In this document: piece by piece, positions 56,583 to 64,000 of the stretch
Layout: every line of letters starts with the position of its first letter
Position numbering within the stretch: the first letter of the stretch is position 1
Source: Deltaproteobacteria bacterium
Lineage (GTDB): Bacteria; Myxococcota_A; UBA796; SXON01
Assembly (NCBI GenBank): GCA_014191855.1
Contig: BJHF01000009.1
Coordinates: forward strand, 1 to 64,000
DNA: 64,000 nt
Reading direction: 5' to 3'
Translations under genes and position numbers: made by a program
Notes under the pieces: model-generated
Told to the model about the DNA's origin: nothing
Seen by the model: only the letters and a program-made list of their open reading frames with translations
The model's database searches: none

Positions 56583-58164
56583 CGCGATCGGCCCCGAGGG
56601 CGCGGCGCAGCCCGAGGGCGCCGCCCAGCATCGCCAAGAGCGCCGCGCCATGCACCGCGAGCACCACGCCGGGCTGCCGCAGCGCCAGGGGCCAGATCAA
56701 CGTTTCCCGGATGGGAAAGCTCCAGTATCGGACGATCGGCGCGTAGTGCCAATCCCACCGTACGAGGTCATAGGCCTCCACCAGCCCCTGCGCCTGCAGC
56801 GCGGCTTCGTGATCCCGCCAGAATCGCCAGATCCAGGTGTGGAAGTCGAAGTCGTGGACAAGCAAGGTGCTCCACGCGGCAAGGGCCGAAAACCCGAGCG
56901 TCATCGCACCGAATGCCCGGTGAACACGGCTGAGGCGCCCCTCGGCGAGCTCCCCCACGCCGTAGAGCAAGCACGGGATCGCGGGCAGGAGGAAGCGCGG
57001 CCCCCAGCACCAGCCGCCCTCCCACATCCACCAGCGACAATACAGCCCGATCAACAGCGGTAATGACGATGCAGCCACTCCGGCCACGAGGCGGGACCGT
57101 CGCCAGAGCGCGGGGAGGGTGCTGTACCCGAGGAGCACGATGGGCGCATACACCAGCACGCCCCTCCCCGGGCTCACCAAAAGACCGATGGCTCCGGTGA
57201 GCGCGGGCGTTGTCCACTCGGCGGCCTCGGCCCCGTAGCCAGTCTCGAACACCGATCCGAAGCGAAGGTAGTTGTACGCGAGCGCCAGGAGGATCGGACC
57301 CGTGGCCCCTGCGGCGGCGAGTCCGGTCTGTACGAACCGACGACCAACCGCGCCCCGCGACGCGAGGTGCAGCACCGCCACTGGAGCGGCGAGCACGAAT
57401 AATGCTGGTTTTATTAGGATAATCGAACCAAGCAGCGCCCCGGCCCCAACCAGGCCGGTACCCGGGCCCTTCCCCGCCTGCGCCCTCACGAGCAGCAGGA
57501 GCGCCCCTAACAGGGCCATCGCGGCGAAGGGCTCGGACCAGAACTCGCGCGCGTAGCAAAAAAACGGCGTGGCCAGCCCGAGCGTGGCCGCTACGGCCAG
57601 CGCCGCGCGGCGGCGGAAGCCCAGCTCAAGTCCCAGCAGGTAGGCCAAGACGGCGAGTCCCGCGGTGACGCCCGCCGACGTGAGCTGCACGCACCACATT
57701 CCGAGCGCCTCACGGAAGCCCGATTCCGACGTTGAGTAGAGCAGCGTGCGGAACGCCCGCCGATCACCATCGAAGGTTGGACTCGGATCCCGGGCGTTCT
57801 CACGCCCCTCTCGGGTGGCCGGAGTCGTAAACAGGGTGCGCTCGGAAGCCGGAGCCACGTCGGCCAGCACCCCGCTCACGAGGTACGCGGGGACGCCCGC
57901 GAGGGAAGGCAGCAGCCCGTACTTGCTGAACCGCCTCGTCTCGCCATCGCGCCCAACGGGCGCACGCGGGCCGCCGTGTTCTGGCCAGCCGGCGAGCGCA
58001 CGAAAAGAAAGGGAACGGTCGTCAACCAGCGCCTCCGTGAGGCGCACCATCACCACCCCGTCGGGGCTGTAGACGTGGGCCCCCGAGAGCATTACGTACA
58101 AGCCCGCGAAGAACCAAAACAGGCACGCGGGGAGGGCGAGGCGGCGGGCGTTCGAGTCGTCCAT
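56542..58164 (-). CDS. GT-C-type polytopic membrane protein
   Basis: The 540-residue protein has a first loop with HVYSPDGVVMVRLTEALVDD and Tyr-Gly-Leu-Leu-Pro-Ser after it, then about eleven membrane helices (GLAVLAYLLGLELGF, FFCYAREFWSEPFAAMAL, IILIKPALFVLAAP). This arrangement is common in membrane glycosyltransferase-like proteins of unknown substrate. The last part is periplasmic/cytoplasmic with WRFWRDHEAALQAQG. The ATG at 58164 is set by the divergent TMTC-like gene 58 bases away; the frame to 58605 is antisense to it. No sugar-donor motif can be claimed. Confidence 0.72.
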   Translation of the reverse strand: MDDSNARRLALPACLFWFFAGLYVMLSGAHVYSPDGVVMVRLTEALVDDRSLSFRALAGWPEHGGPRAPVGRDGETRRFSKYGLLPSLAGVPAYLVSGVLADVAPASERTLFTTPATREGRENARDPSPTFDGDRRAFRTLLYSTSESGFREALGMWCVQLTSAGVTAGLAVLAYLLGLELGFRRRAALAVAATLGLATPFFCYAREFWSEPFAAMALLGALLLLVRAQAGKGPGTGLVGAGALLGSIILIKPALFVLAAPVAVLHLASRGAVGRRFVQTGLAAAGATGPILLALAYNYLRFGSVFETGYGAEAAEWTTPALTGAIGLLVSPGRGVLVYAPIVLLGYSTLPALWRRSRLVAGVAASSLPLLIGLYCRWWMWEGGWCWGPRFLLPAIPCLLYGVGELAEGRLSRVHRAFGAMTLGFSALAAWSTLLVHDFDFHTWIWRFWRDHEAALQAQGLVEAYDLVRWDWHYAPIVRYWSFPIRETLIWPLALRQPGVVLAVHGAALLAMLGGALGLRRALGADRATPASPTSVPPGR

Positions 58165-58222
58165 CGGCTCCGGACAGCGTGGGAGTCCTGAGCTAACCCC
58201 GTCGTGCGTTAGGGATCGACCG

Positions 58223-59881
58223 GTGCCAGCCCTCAACGTCCGTGGCCCGCCGCTCTCCTCCGCCTCGCTCGCTGCGCTGGCCGTGGGGGTGGCGGGGATC
58301 GCTGCCGTTTGGTCCCCCGTGGCCCAACACGCGCTCGTGTGGGACGACATCGGCCTCATCCAGAAAAAGGTCAGCGTCCTCGCCTTGGACTGGCCGCGGA
58401 TGCTCACTTCGGGCCTGTGGGATGACGTTCCCGACGCGGGCGAGATCTCGGCGTTCTTCCGCCCGCTCGTCGTGCTGAGCTTCGGGCTCGACCACGCCCT
58501 GGCGAGCGGAGATCCCGCCTTCGTGCACCTGCACTCCCTGGCCTGGCACCTCCTCAACGTCACGCTCATCCTGGTCGCGTGCCGCAAGCTCGGGATGGCC
58601 GGCATGGCCCTCGCGGCCGCCTGCGTCGGCGTTCATCCGTTGGTGGTCGAGCCGGTCGCATTTGCGGCTGCCCGCAACGACTTGATGGCCGCCACCTTCA
58701 CCTTGTTGGCGCTGGCGGCCGCGCGACACTCGCGCTGGACCGCCGTGGGGGTTGCGACCGCACTCGGGGCACTTAGCAAAGAGGCCGCGTTCGTTACCCC
58801 GGCGCTGGTGGTCATGCAGGCGTGGTCGGAGGGCGGCACGTGGAAAAGAGCCGGCGGCGCGGCGAGCGTGGGGGTAGCCGCTGCGCTCGCGGCACGCTTC
58901 TTTTGCGACGTCGGGTGGCCCGGCGGCGGCGGCGCAACGATCCCCGCATCGATCCAGCCTATCAGCATGGCCGCGGCGACCCTGGCGGGCTGGTTGGCGT
59001 GGCCCATGCCGGCGAGCGCCACCGTGAACGTCGATACGGCGCTGCCGCTGGCCGGTAGGGTGCTCGGCCTCAGCGCCACGGTCCTCGGGGCGCTCGGGGT
59101 GCTTCGATGTACACCGAACCAGCGCTGGCGCCTCGGCGCCGCGGGGCTGGCGCTCCTCACCGCCGCGCCCGCGGTCCTTGAAACTGGGAAGATCGCGGCT
59201 CGATACGCCTACCTGCCCCTCGTGCTGCTCGCCCCGGCGATCGCGGAGGTCGCGGTCACGCTGCTGCGGGGACGCGCCCTCGCGCTCCTCGCGGCGGGAG
59301 CGGCGCTGACCGGCGCCATCGGCGTTAGGATCCGTCTGGGCGAATGGAAGGATGAACATAGTCTTTTTGCGGCGTCCGCCGCTCGCACCCCAGACGCACT
59401 CTCGCTCTCGCTGCTCGCGGGCGCGATTCGACGTGACGGCGACCCCGAGGGTGCCCTCCGCCTGTTCAGCGCCGCCATCCCTTACACCAACGGACCCGAA
59501 ACCGCGTGCATCCCCGCCGCGAAGCTCGCCTGGAGCGGTGAGATGTCCGCCATCAACGCGCACTTCACCGAGCTCTCGCCCGCCACTCACCCTTGCCGAC
59601 AGATCCCCGGCGTGGACGACCACCTGCTCTGGGTCGCCGCGCGTCACGGCGCCTGGGACCTCGTGCTGCCCCTGCTGGAAGTCCAGGCCAAGGCCGATGG
59701 CACCGGCCGGTCCCAGGCCGTCCGCGCGGCCATGCGCCTCAACGACGGGGACTGGACTGCGCTGATGGCTGGCGCGATCCGGCACAAAGCGGGGATGGCG
59801 GCGTACATGGATGCGGCCTACGGCGTGGCGCTCGCCCAGCCTACTCCTCCTCCCACCACTCCGTCGGCAGCTCAACCGTAG
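58223..59881 (+). CDS. TMTC-like GT-C membrane protein
   Basis: The 552-residue protein shares landmarks with the TMTC-like product encoded at 37365-38945: ALVWDDIGLIQKK, FRPLVVLSFGLDHAL, HLLNVTLILVACR, GVHPLVVEPVAFAAARNDLM and LGALSKEAAFVTPALVV. The C-terminal third is helical but less clearly TPR (GAIRRDGDPEGALRLFSAA, AAMRLNDGDWTALMAGA). The start is a GTG at 58223. The two genes are probable paralogues about 20 kb apart. Protein or lipid O-glycosylation is the best guess. Confidence 0.75.
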   Translation: MPALNVRGPPLSSASLAALAVGVAGIAAVWSPVAQHALVWDDIGLIQKKVSVLALDWPRMLTSGLWDDVPDAGEISAFFRPLVVLSFGLDHALASGDPAFVHLHSLAWHLLNVTLILVACRKLGMAGMALAAACVGVHPLVVEPVAFAAARNDLMAATFTLLALAAARHSRWTAVGVATALGALSKEAAFVTPALVVMQAWSEGGTWKRAGGAASVGVAAALAARFFCDVGWPGGGGATIPASIQPISMAAATLAGWLAWPMPASATVNVDTALPLAGRVLGLSATVLGALGVLRCTPNQRWRLGAAGLALLTAAPAVLETGKIAARYAYLPLVLLAPAIAEVAVTLLRGRALALLAAGAALTGAIGVRIRLGEWKDEHSLFAASAARTPDALSLSLLAGAIRRDGDPEGALRLFSAAIPYTNGPETACIPAAKLAWSGEMSAINAHFTELSPATHPCRQIPGVDDHLLWVAARHGAWDLVLPLLEVQAKADGTGRSQAVRAAMRLNDGDWTALMAGAIRHKAGMAAYMDAAYGVALAQPTPPPTTPSAAQP

Positions 59882-60737
59882 GCATCGGCTCGGGATCGGG
59901 GATGATCCAGCTATCTCCCCACAGGGACTGGCCCCCGTCCACGGTGAGCACCTGCCCCGTGATGAACGCGCCGGCCGGCGAGACGAGGAACGCGACCGTC
60001 GCCGCGATCTCTTCAGCCGACCCGAAGCGCTTGAGCGGCACGCGGCGCGCGAGGTCCTCAAGAACGAAGGTCCCCTCCGGGTAGTTCCGGAACCCCGAGC
60101 TGGCGATGAGCCCCGGCGCCACGCAGTTCATGCGCACCCCCCGGCTCGCCCACTCCACCGAAACGGTCTTCGTGAGCGCCTCGATCCCGGCCCGCGCTGC
60201 AACGCTGTGGGCCATGCCGGGAAAGCCGCGGTGGCTGAGCATCGTCACGTTCACGATCGCGCCGCCGTGCTCCAACATCCAGCCGTTCGCCACGGCCTGT
60301 GTCACCGCCCACTGACCCGTGAGGTTGGTGTTGACCACCGCGTCCCACCCACGCGGAGAGAGCGCCTCCGCGGGGGAGAAAAACTGCCCACCCCCGTTGT
60401 TCACGAGGATGTCGATTCGGCCAAACCGGGCGAGCGCCGCGGCCACCAACGCATCCACCGCCGCCCGGTCGCGCACGTCGCACACCACCCCGAGGACGTC
60501 GCGACCCAGCTCCGCGCTGAGCCCGCGCGCAGCCGGCTCGACATTCGCCGCTTTCCGCGAGGCGATCACCACGTTCGCCCCCATCCGCCCGAGCTGCCGC
60601 GCCGTCGCCGCGCCGATGCCCGTGCCGCCGCCCGTCACGATGGCGACCTTCCCCGCGAGCGCGTTTGCCTGGAACACGTCCGCCGCCGCCAGCGCGAGCG
60701 GGCGCCGCCCCTCAAGCGGGTTCTGCGCGTCACCCAC
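59841..60737 (-). CDS. Short-chain dehydrogenase, trans-2-enoyl-CoA reductase (PECR)-like
   Basis: The 298-residue SDR has the cofactor motif VTGGGTGIGAATARQLG, DVRDRAAVDALV and LVNNGGGQFFSPAEAL. Instead of the usual Tyr-x3-Lys it has GMAHSVAARAGIEALTKTVS, the pattern of peroxisomal trans-2-enoyl-CoA reductase and 2,4-dienoyl-CoA reductase relatives. VRMNCVAPGLI and FITGQVLTVDGGQSLWG support this. It should reduce enoyl-CoA with NADPH. The start is the GTG at 60737, overlapping the hisS stop by 8 bases; the frame to 60761 is an extension inside hisS. Confidence 0.85.
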   Translation of the reverse strand: MGDAQNPLEGRRPLALAAADVFQANALAGKVAIVTGGGTGIGAATARQLGRMGANVVIASRKAANVEPAARGLSAELGRDVLGVVCDVRDRAAVDALVAAALARFGRIDILVNNGGGQFFSPAEALSPRGWDAVVNTNLTGQWAVTQAVANGWMLEHGGAIVNVTMLSHRGFPGMAHSVAARAGIEALTKTVSVEWASRGVRMNCVAPGLIASSGFRNYPEGTFVLEDLARRVPLKRFGSAEEIAATVAFLVSPAGAFITGQVLTVDGGQSLWGDSWIIPDPEPMPTVELPTEWWEEE

Positions 60738-62022
60738 GCAGCGCCTCGACCAGTTCGCCACGCGTCATCCGGCGTTGTTCACCGGTTTTCAGATCCTTCA
60801 GCGCTACCAGCCCCGCCGCCGCCTCGTCGGGGCCCAGCACGATCGCGAACGGCACTCCGCGACTATCGGCGTACTTGAACTGCTTTCCGAGGGCACCGGG
60901 CTCTCCGAGCCACGTCTCGACGTCCAATCCGGCGGCGCGAAGCTCGGCGGCGAGGCCGAGCGCCTGCGGGTCGAGATCGGCCGAGAACCGCGTGACCAGC
61001 GCGCGCGTCCGGGTGCCCCCCGTCACCAACATGCCACGTTCTTCCATCACCACGAGCAGGCGCTCCAACCCGAGCGAGACGCCCACCGCCGGCACGCTGC
61101 GCCCGCTGAACATCCCAACCAGCCCGTCGTAGCGCCCGCCTCCCGCAACGGAGCCGACGCCGCCGTCGGTGATCACCGCCTCGAAAACCGGCCCCGTGTA
61201 GTAGCCGAGCCCGCGCGCGAGGGTCGCGTCAAAGACCACGTTCTTCGCGCCCAACGCCGCGGCGTGCGCAAGCACGGCGCGTAGCTCCTCCGCCGGCGCC
61301 TGCGCCCCATCCCCGACCGCCGCCGCCACGGCCTCCAGGTCGTGCGGTTGAGACAGGATCGCGCGTAAACGCGTGAGCGCCACCTCCCCAGGTCCGTTCT
61401 CGGCCAACGGCGCGAACGCCGCTTCCCAGGCCACCTTGTCGAGCTTGTCGATCGCCGTGAGCACCGACCCTTCGAACTCCGCGGCCCCGGCCGCCGCCAC
61501 GATGGCGCTCAGCAACTTGCGGTGGTTGAGCTTGATTTGGAAGGCTGGAAAGCCGAGCCGACTGAGCGCGTCGTGCACCACCGCAAGGCACTCGGCGTCG
61601 GCCACGCGGGAGTTCACCCCGACAATATCCGCGTCGCACTGGTAGAACTCGCGAAATCGCCCCTTCTGAGGGCGGTCCGCACGCCACACCGGCTGGATCT
61701 GGTAGCGCTTGAACGGCATGGGCAACGCCGGGTTCTGCGCGATCACCCGTGCAAGCGGAACCGTGAGGTCGTATCGCAGGGCGAGGTCGGCTTTTCCTTC
61801 GCGGCCGCCCTCGCCGCGCTCGAGGATGCGGAACACCAGCTTCTCGCCCTCATCTCCGTACTTGCCCATCAGCGTTTCGATACGCTCGAACGCCGGTGTT
61901 TCGAGGGGCTCAAAACCGTAGCGCGCGAACACCTCGCGCACGGTGCCGATCACGGCGAGGCGCGCGTGCATGGCCGCGGGCAACAGGTCGCGGGTGCCAC
62001 GGGCATTCTGGACGGGGGGCAT
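60730..62022 (-). CDS. hisS: Histidyl-tRNA synthetase
   Basis: The 430-residue class II synthetase shows GTRDLLPAAMHARL, motif 2 (ALPMPFKRYQIQPVWRADRP and GRFREFYQCDADIVG), the histidine loops (ARGLGYYTGPVFEA and GSVAGGGRYDGLVGMF) and motif 3 (VGVSLGLERLL). The C-terminal anticodon-binding domain ends EQRRMTRGELVEALRG. It is an ordinary housekeeping gene. It overlaps the PECR-like gene by 8 bases and so may be cotranscribed with it. Confidence 0.97.
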   Translation of the reverse strand: MPPVQNARGTRDLLPAAMHARLAVIGTVREVFARYGFEPLETPAFERIETLMGKYGDEGEKLVFRILERGEGGREGKADLALRYDLTVPLARVIAQNPALPMPFKRYQIQPVWRADRPQKGRFREFYQCDADIVGVNSRVADAECLAVVHDALSRLGFPAFQIKLNHRKLLSAIVAAAGAAEFEGSVLTAIDKLDKVAWEAAFAPLAENGPGEVALTRLRAILSQPHDLEAVAAAVGDGAQAPAEELRAVLAHAAALGAKNVVFDATLARGLGYYTGPVFEAVITDGGVGSVAGGGRYDGLVGMFSGRSVPAVGVSLGLERLLVVMEERGMLVTGGTRTRALVTRFSADLDPQALGLAAELRAAGLDVETWLGEPGALGKQFKYADSRGVPFAIVLGPDEAAAGLVALKDLKTGEQRRMTRGELVEALRG

Positions 62023-62143
62023 GAGGGCTCGGGGAGGAGCGGCGGATAACCCGCGGGGGCGCCCGTTCGGAGGTCACTCTTGCCACGTCAAGAACCAATC
62101 TTCAGATCATAGATAGATATCTACAATCAGGCGCGCCACCCAG
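62023..62143. other. Upstream region of hisS
   Basis: These 121 bases separate hisS from a small membrane-protein gene on the same strand. Part of it is AT-richer than the surroundings and holds the 10-base palindrome TAGATATCTA at 62114-62123. A hisS promoter is expected here, but I cannot place convincing -35/-10 boxes; no T-box structure is evident. Confidence 0.35.
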
Positions 62144-62290
62144 CTATGGCGTGACCGCCGGCGCCGCTTCAGCGAGGTTGCTGATGAAGGCGCCGACCGC
62201 CATCCACGCGAACGCGAGCACGAGGAACGTGTTCAGAAGCGGCGAGGTACCAAGTTTTTCTTCGTGCTTAACGTTGAGCGAGCGGGCCAT
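62144..62290 (-). CDS. 48-residue single-span membrane protein
   Basis: A short gene with a good ribosome site (GGAG, 6 bases before the ATG at 62290) encodes 48 residues: a charged start (MARSLNVKHEEKLG), one transmembrane helix (LLNTFLVLAFAWMAVGAFIS) and a short tail. The longer frame reaching 62527 is antisense to the GT4 gene. Small single-span proteins like this often attach to larger membrane complexes. No family recognised. Confidence 0.6.
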   Translation of the reverse strand: MARSLNVKHEEKLGTSPLLNTFLVLAFAWMAVGAFISNLAEAAPAVTP

Positions 62291-62385
62291 GAGATTCTCC
62301 GGAGGGCGCAGCGGGGAGCAGCAGGGTTCAGCAGGGGCGCAGTGGAACAAAGCAAGCCCCGTGCCAGGAGCGATAGATCTCCAGC

Positions 62386-63360
62386 GTGCGTGTCGTCCAC
62401 ATCCTCCCCGAACTCGCCTCCGGCGGCGCCGAACGACTCGTGCTGGCCCATGTCCGGGCCGACCCGAGCGTGGCCATCGCGACCGTTTTCGGCGCTGGCG
62501 CCCTAGACTCCGCCTTCTACGGTGCAAACCTCACCCTCGGCGAGCGCCGTCTCGGGCGACCTTCCGCCGCAGCGTTCGTCCGCCTGGTCCGAGCCGCTCG
62601 CGCTGCCGACATCGTTCACACCCACCTCTTCGCGGGCAACCTCTGGGGAGGGCTTGCCGCTCGCCTCGCGGGCCGGCCGCAGGTCGCGCACGAACACAAT
62701 GTCGATCGCGACGAATCCGCCGCGACCATCGCTGTGCGCACCCGCGTCGGATCGTGGCCGGCGCTCACCATCGCCGTGAGCGAAGCCGCGGCCCGCCACA
62801 GCTTCGCCCAGGACATCGTGGTGGTGGAGAATGGCGTGGATCTCGCTCGGTTCTCTGCACCGTGGAGCGGCGGCTCTGGCCTCCTCGCGATCGGGCGGCG
62901 CGAGCCGCAAAAGGGCTTCGACGTGCTGCTCGCCGCCCTGCCCCCCGGCGTCCGCCTCCGCGTGGCCGGTGTCGGCCCGTACGCCATGCCGCACCCCCAA
63001 GTGGAGTGGCTCGGCCTCCGGAGCGACGTGCCCGAGCTCCTGCGCACCGCCGACATCCTGGTGGTCCCGTCCCGCTGGGAGGGCTTCGGTCTCGTCGCAC
63101 TGGAAGCAATGGCCGCCGGAACGCCGGTCATCGCCACGGCCGTCGATGGCCTGCGCGAGCTGGTCGGCAACGCGGGCCTCCTCGTTCCTCCCGACGATCC
63201 TGTCGCCCTCCGTGGCGCGATCGCCCGCCTTCTGGGGGACGCCGGCCTCCGAACCGAGCTCTCCCAACGAGGTCGGGCCCGCGCCCAACGCTACGATCTG
63301 TCGCGCACCTTCGACGGATGGCAGCGCGCCTACGGCCGGGTGGTCGCTACGGGAGGGTGA
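62386..63360 (+). CDS. GT4-family glycosyltransferase
   Basis: The 324-residue GT-B enzyme starts RVVHILPELASGGAERLVLA (GGAE donor-side loop), then has HTHLFAGNLWGGLAARL, a second Rossmann half with LLAIGRREPQKGFDVLLAAL, and the family-defining VPSRWEGFGLVALEAMAAGTP with the E-x7-E motif. It transfers a sugar from a nucleotide sugar to a lipid or polysaccharide acceptor. It begins with a GTG. It converges on the truncated gene at the right edge with a 14-base overlap. Confidence 0.93.
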   Translation: MRVVHILPELASGGAERLVLAHVRADPSVAIATVFGAGALDSAFYGANLTLGERRLGRPSAAAFVRLVRAARAADIVHTHLFAGNLWGGLAARLAGRPQVAHEHNVDRDESAATIAVRTRVGSWPALTIAVSEAAARHSFAQDIVVVENGVDLARFSAPWSGGSGLLAIGRREPQKGFDVLLAALPPGVRLRVAGVGPYAMPHPQVEWLGLRSDVPELLRTADILVVPSRWEGFGLVALEAMAAGTPVIATAVDGLRELVGNAGLLVPPDDPVALRGAIARLLGDAGLRTELSQRGRARAQRYDLSRTFDGWQRAYGRVVATGG

Positions 63361-64000
63361 TCCCCTTCTCTTTCGTCAGCTTCACGTCGTAGCCTTTGCC
63401 TTCGAGGTCTACCTGAAGCTCCTTCACCCACTTCTCCACCGCGGAGCTGCCGCCGATCGGCGTGGGCGAGTGGACGATCGGCCACGGGGCATCCACCGTG
63501 CACGTCTTGGCCAGCTTCGCTTTCTCGGCCCGCAGCGGCTCCTCGATGTCCTTGATGATGGTCCATCGGGCGCCGGGCTCCGAAACGGTGACGTAATGCA
63601 CGATCGCCTGCTTCTTCCCGCCACAATCGCCCTGCTCGATCGATGCGGCGCCGTAGGTGTACACCCCGCCCTTCGCCACATCGCCGTAGAGCACCGGCAG
63701 CAGCTTGGCCGCCGCGGCCTCCGATCCACTGTTCGCGAGCTGGCTCGCCACCGCCATCGCCTTGTCTTTGCTCACCTGGCTGGCCACCTCTACCAGCGCC
63801 GCCTCCAGCGTGGCCTGGTTCTCGGCGCTCGTCGTGCCGCCCATCTCGGCCGCCACCGACTCGCCCATCTTGAACAGGATTGCGTCGAACGGGCCCGTTT
63901 CCGCCGCCTTGATCGCGCCGATCGTGAGGTTCGGCAGCGCGGCGCCCCGGTTCTTCTTCACGTAGATCGCCATGAGGTTCACGAACTTCTCGTCGAACTT
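63347..64000 (-). CDS. Unknown protein, N-terminus outside window
   Basis: The frame is open to the right edge (218 codons including stop); the ATG at 63982 need not be the start because the frame continues in KFDEKFVNLMAIYVKKNRG. The visible part is Ala-rich and helical (ALVEVASQVSKDKAMAVASQL, AAAAKLLPVLYGDVAKGG), with a Cys-containing middle (EQGDCGGKKQAIVHYVTVSE) and a beta end (GYDVKLTKEKGITLP). A HEAT-like helical fold is conceivable. Function unknown. Confidence 0.6.
   Translation of the reverse strand, partial: KFDEKFVNLMAIYVKKNRGAALPNLTIGAIKAAETGPFDAILFKMGESVAAEMGGTTSAENQATLEAALVEVASQVSKDKAMAVASQLANSGSEAAAAKLLPVLYGDVAKGGVYTYGAASIEQGDCGGKKQAIVHYVTVSEPGARWTIIKDIEEPLRAEKAKLAKTCTVDAPWPIVHSPTPIGGSSAVEKWVKELQVDLEGKGYDVKLTKEKGITLP

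Overview
The window is about 64 kb of GC-rich bacterial chromosome carrying roughly 54 genes. I see no rRNA, tRNA, CRISPR array, prophage or insertion sequence. The gene content points to an uncultured member of the Myxococcota (deltaproteobacterial lineage). The clues are a PilC-PilS-PilR-PilA type IV pilus block, MopE-like calcium-binding repeat proteins, ECF sigma factors coupled to a Ser/Thr kinase or to a TPR-CHAT protein, and many lipoproteins with Asp/Thr-rich linkers after the lipid-anchored Cys. The assignment is inference from gene content; no marker phylogeny was run.

Layout. 0.1-4 kb: an alkaline-phosphatase-superfamily membrane enzyme and three small lipoproteins, two of them paralogues. 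3.7-6.7 kb: a translationally coupled operon of a class III aminotransferase, a C45-type acyltransferase/peptidase and a GNAT acetyltransferase. 7-12 kb: small lipoproteins, a POT-family transporter, a 2-oxoglutarate oxygenase and a radical SAM protein. 11.7-15.4 kb: ECF sigma factor, zinc-finger anti-sigma and a secreted, membrane-anchored TPR-CHAT protease candidate. 15.5-23.6 kb: a run of leftward genes comprising a 1127-residue Ala/Gly/Ser/Thr/Val repeat protein, a FAD-linked oxidase, an unrecognised protein, a flavin-dependent halogenase-like enzyme and a short secreted protein ending in IIDPGF repeats.

23.7-33.6 kb: lipoproteins (one MopE-like with a LamG-like domain), a glutathione peroxidase, a DCC thiol-disulfide protein, an ECF sigma/Ser-Thr kinase pair, a 59-bp perfect palindrome and a secreted rhodanese. 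32-39 kb: several large membrane proteins of glycosyltransferase-C type, including one frameshifted gene. 38.9-46.2 kb: a zinc metalloprotease lipoprotein coupled to a giant MopE-like protein with eleven 46-residue repeats, then a SNF2/SWIM helicase. 46.2-55.8 kb: pilC, pilS, pilR and pilA, with a sigma-54 promoter and a duplicated operator before pilA, then a coupled set of envelope proteins ending in folK. 55.9-64 kb: transaldolase, two more membrane glycosyltransferase-like proteins, a PECR-like reductase, hisS, a 48-residue membrane protein, a GT4 glycosyltransferase and a truncated unknown gene.

The least explained items are the repeat protein/FAD-oxidase/halogenase group, a recurrent class of ultra-short lipoprotein signal peptides (five cases with no possible upstream start), the perfect palindrome, and the ECF/anti-sigma/TPR-CHAT module. 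Translational coupling through ATGA, GTGA or TTGA overlaps is common throughout.
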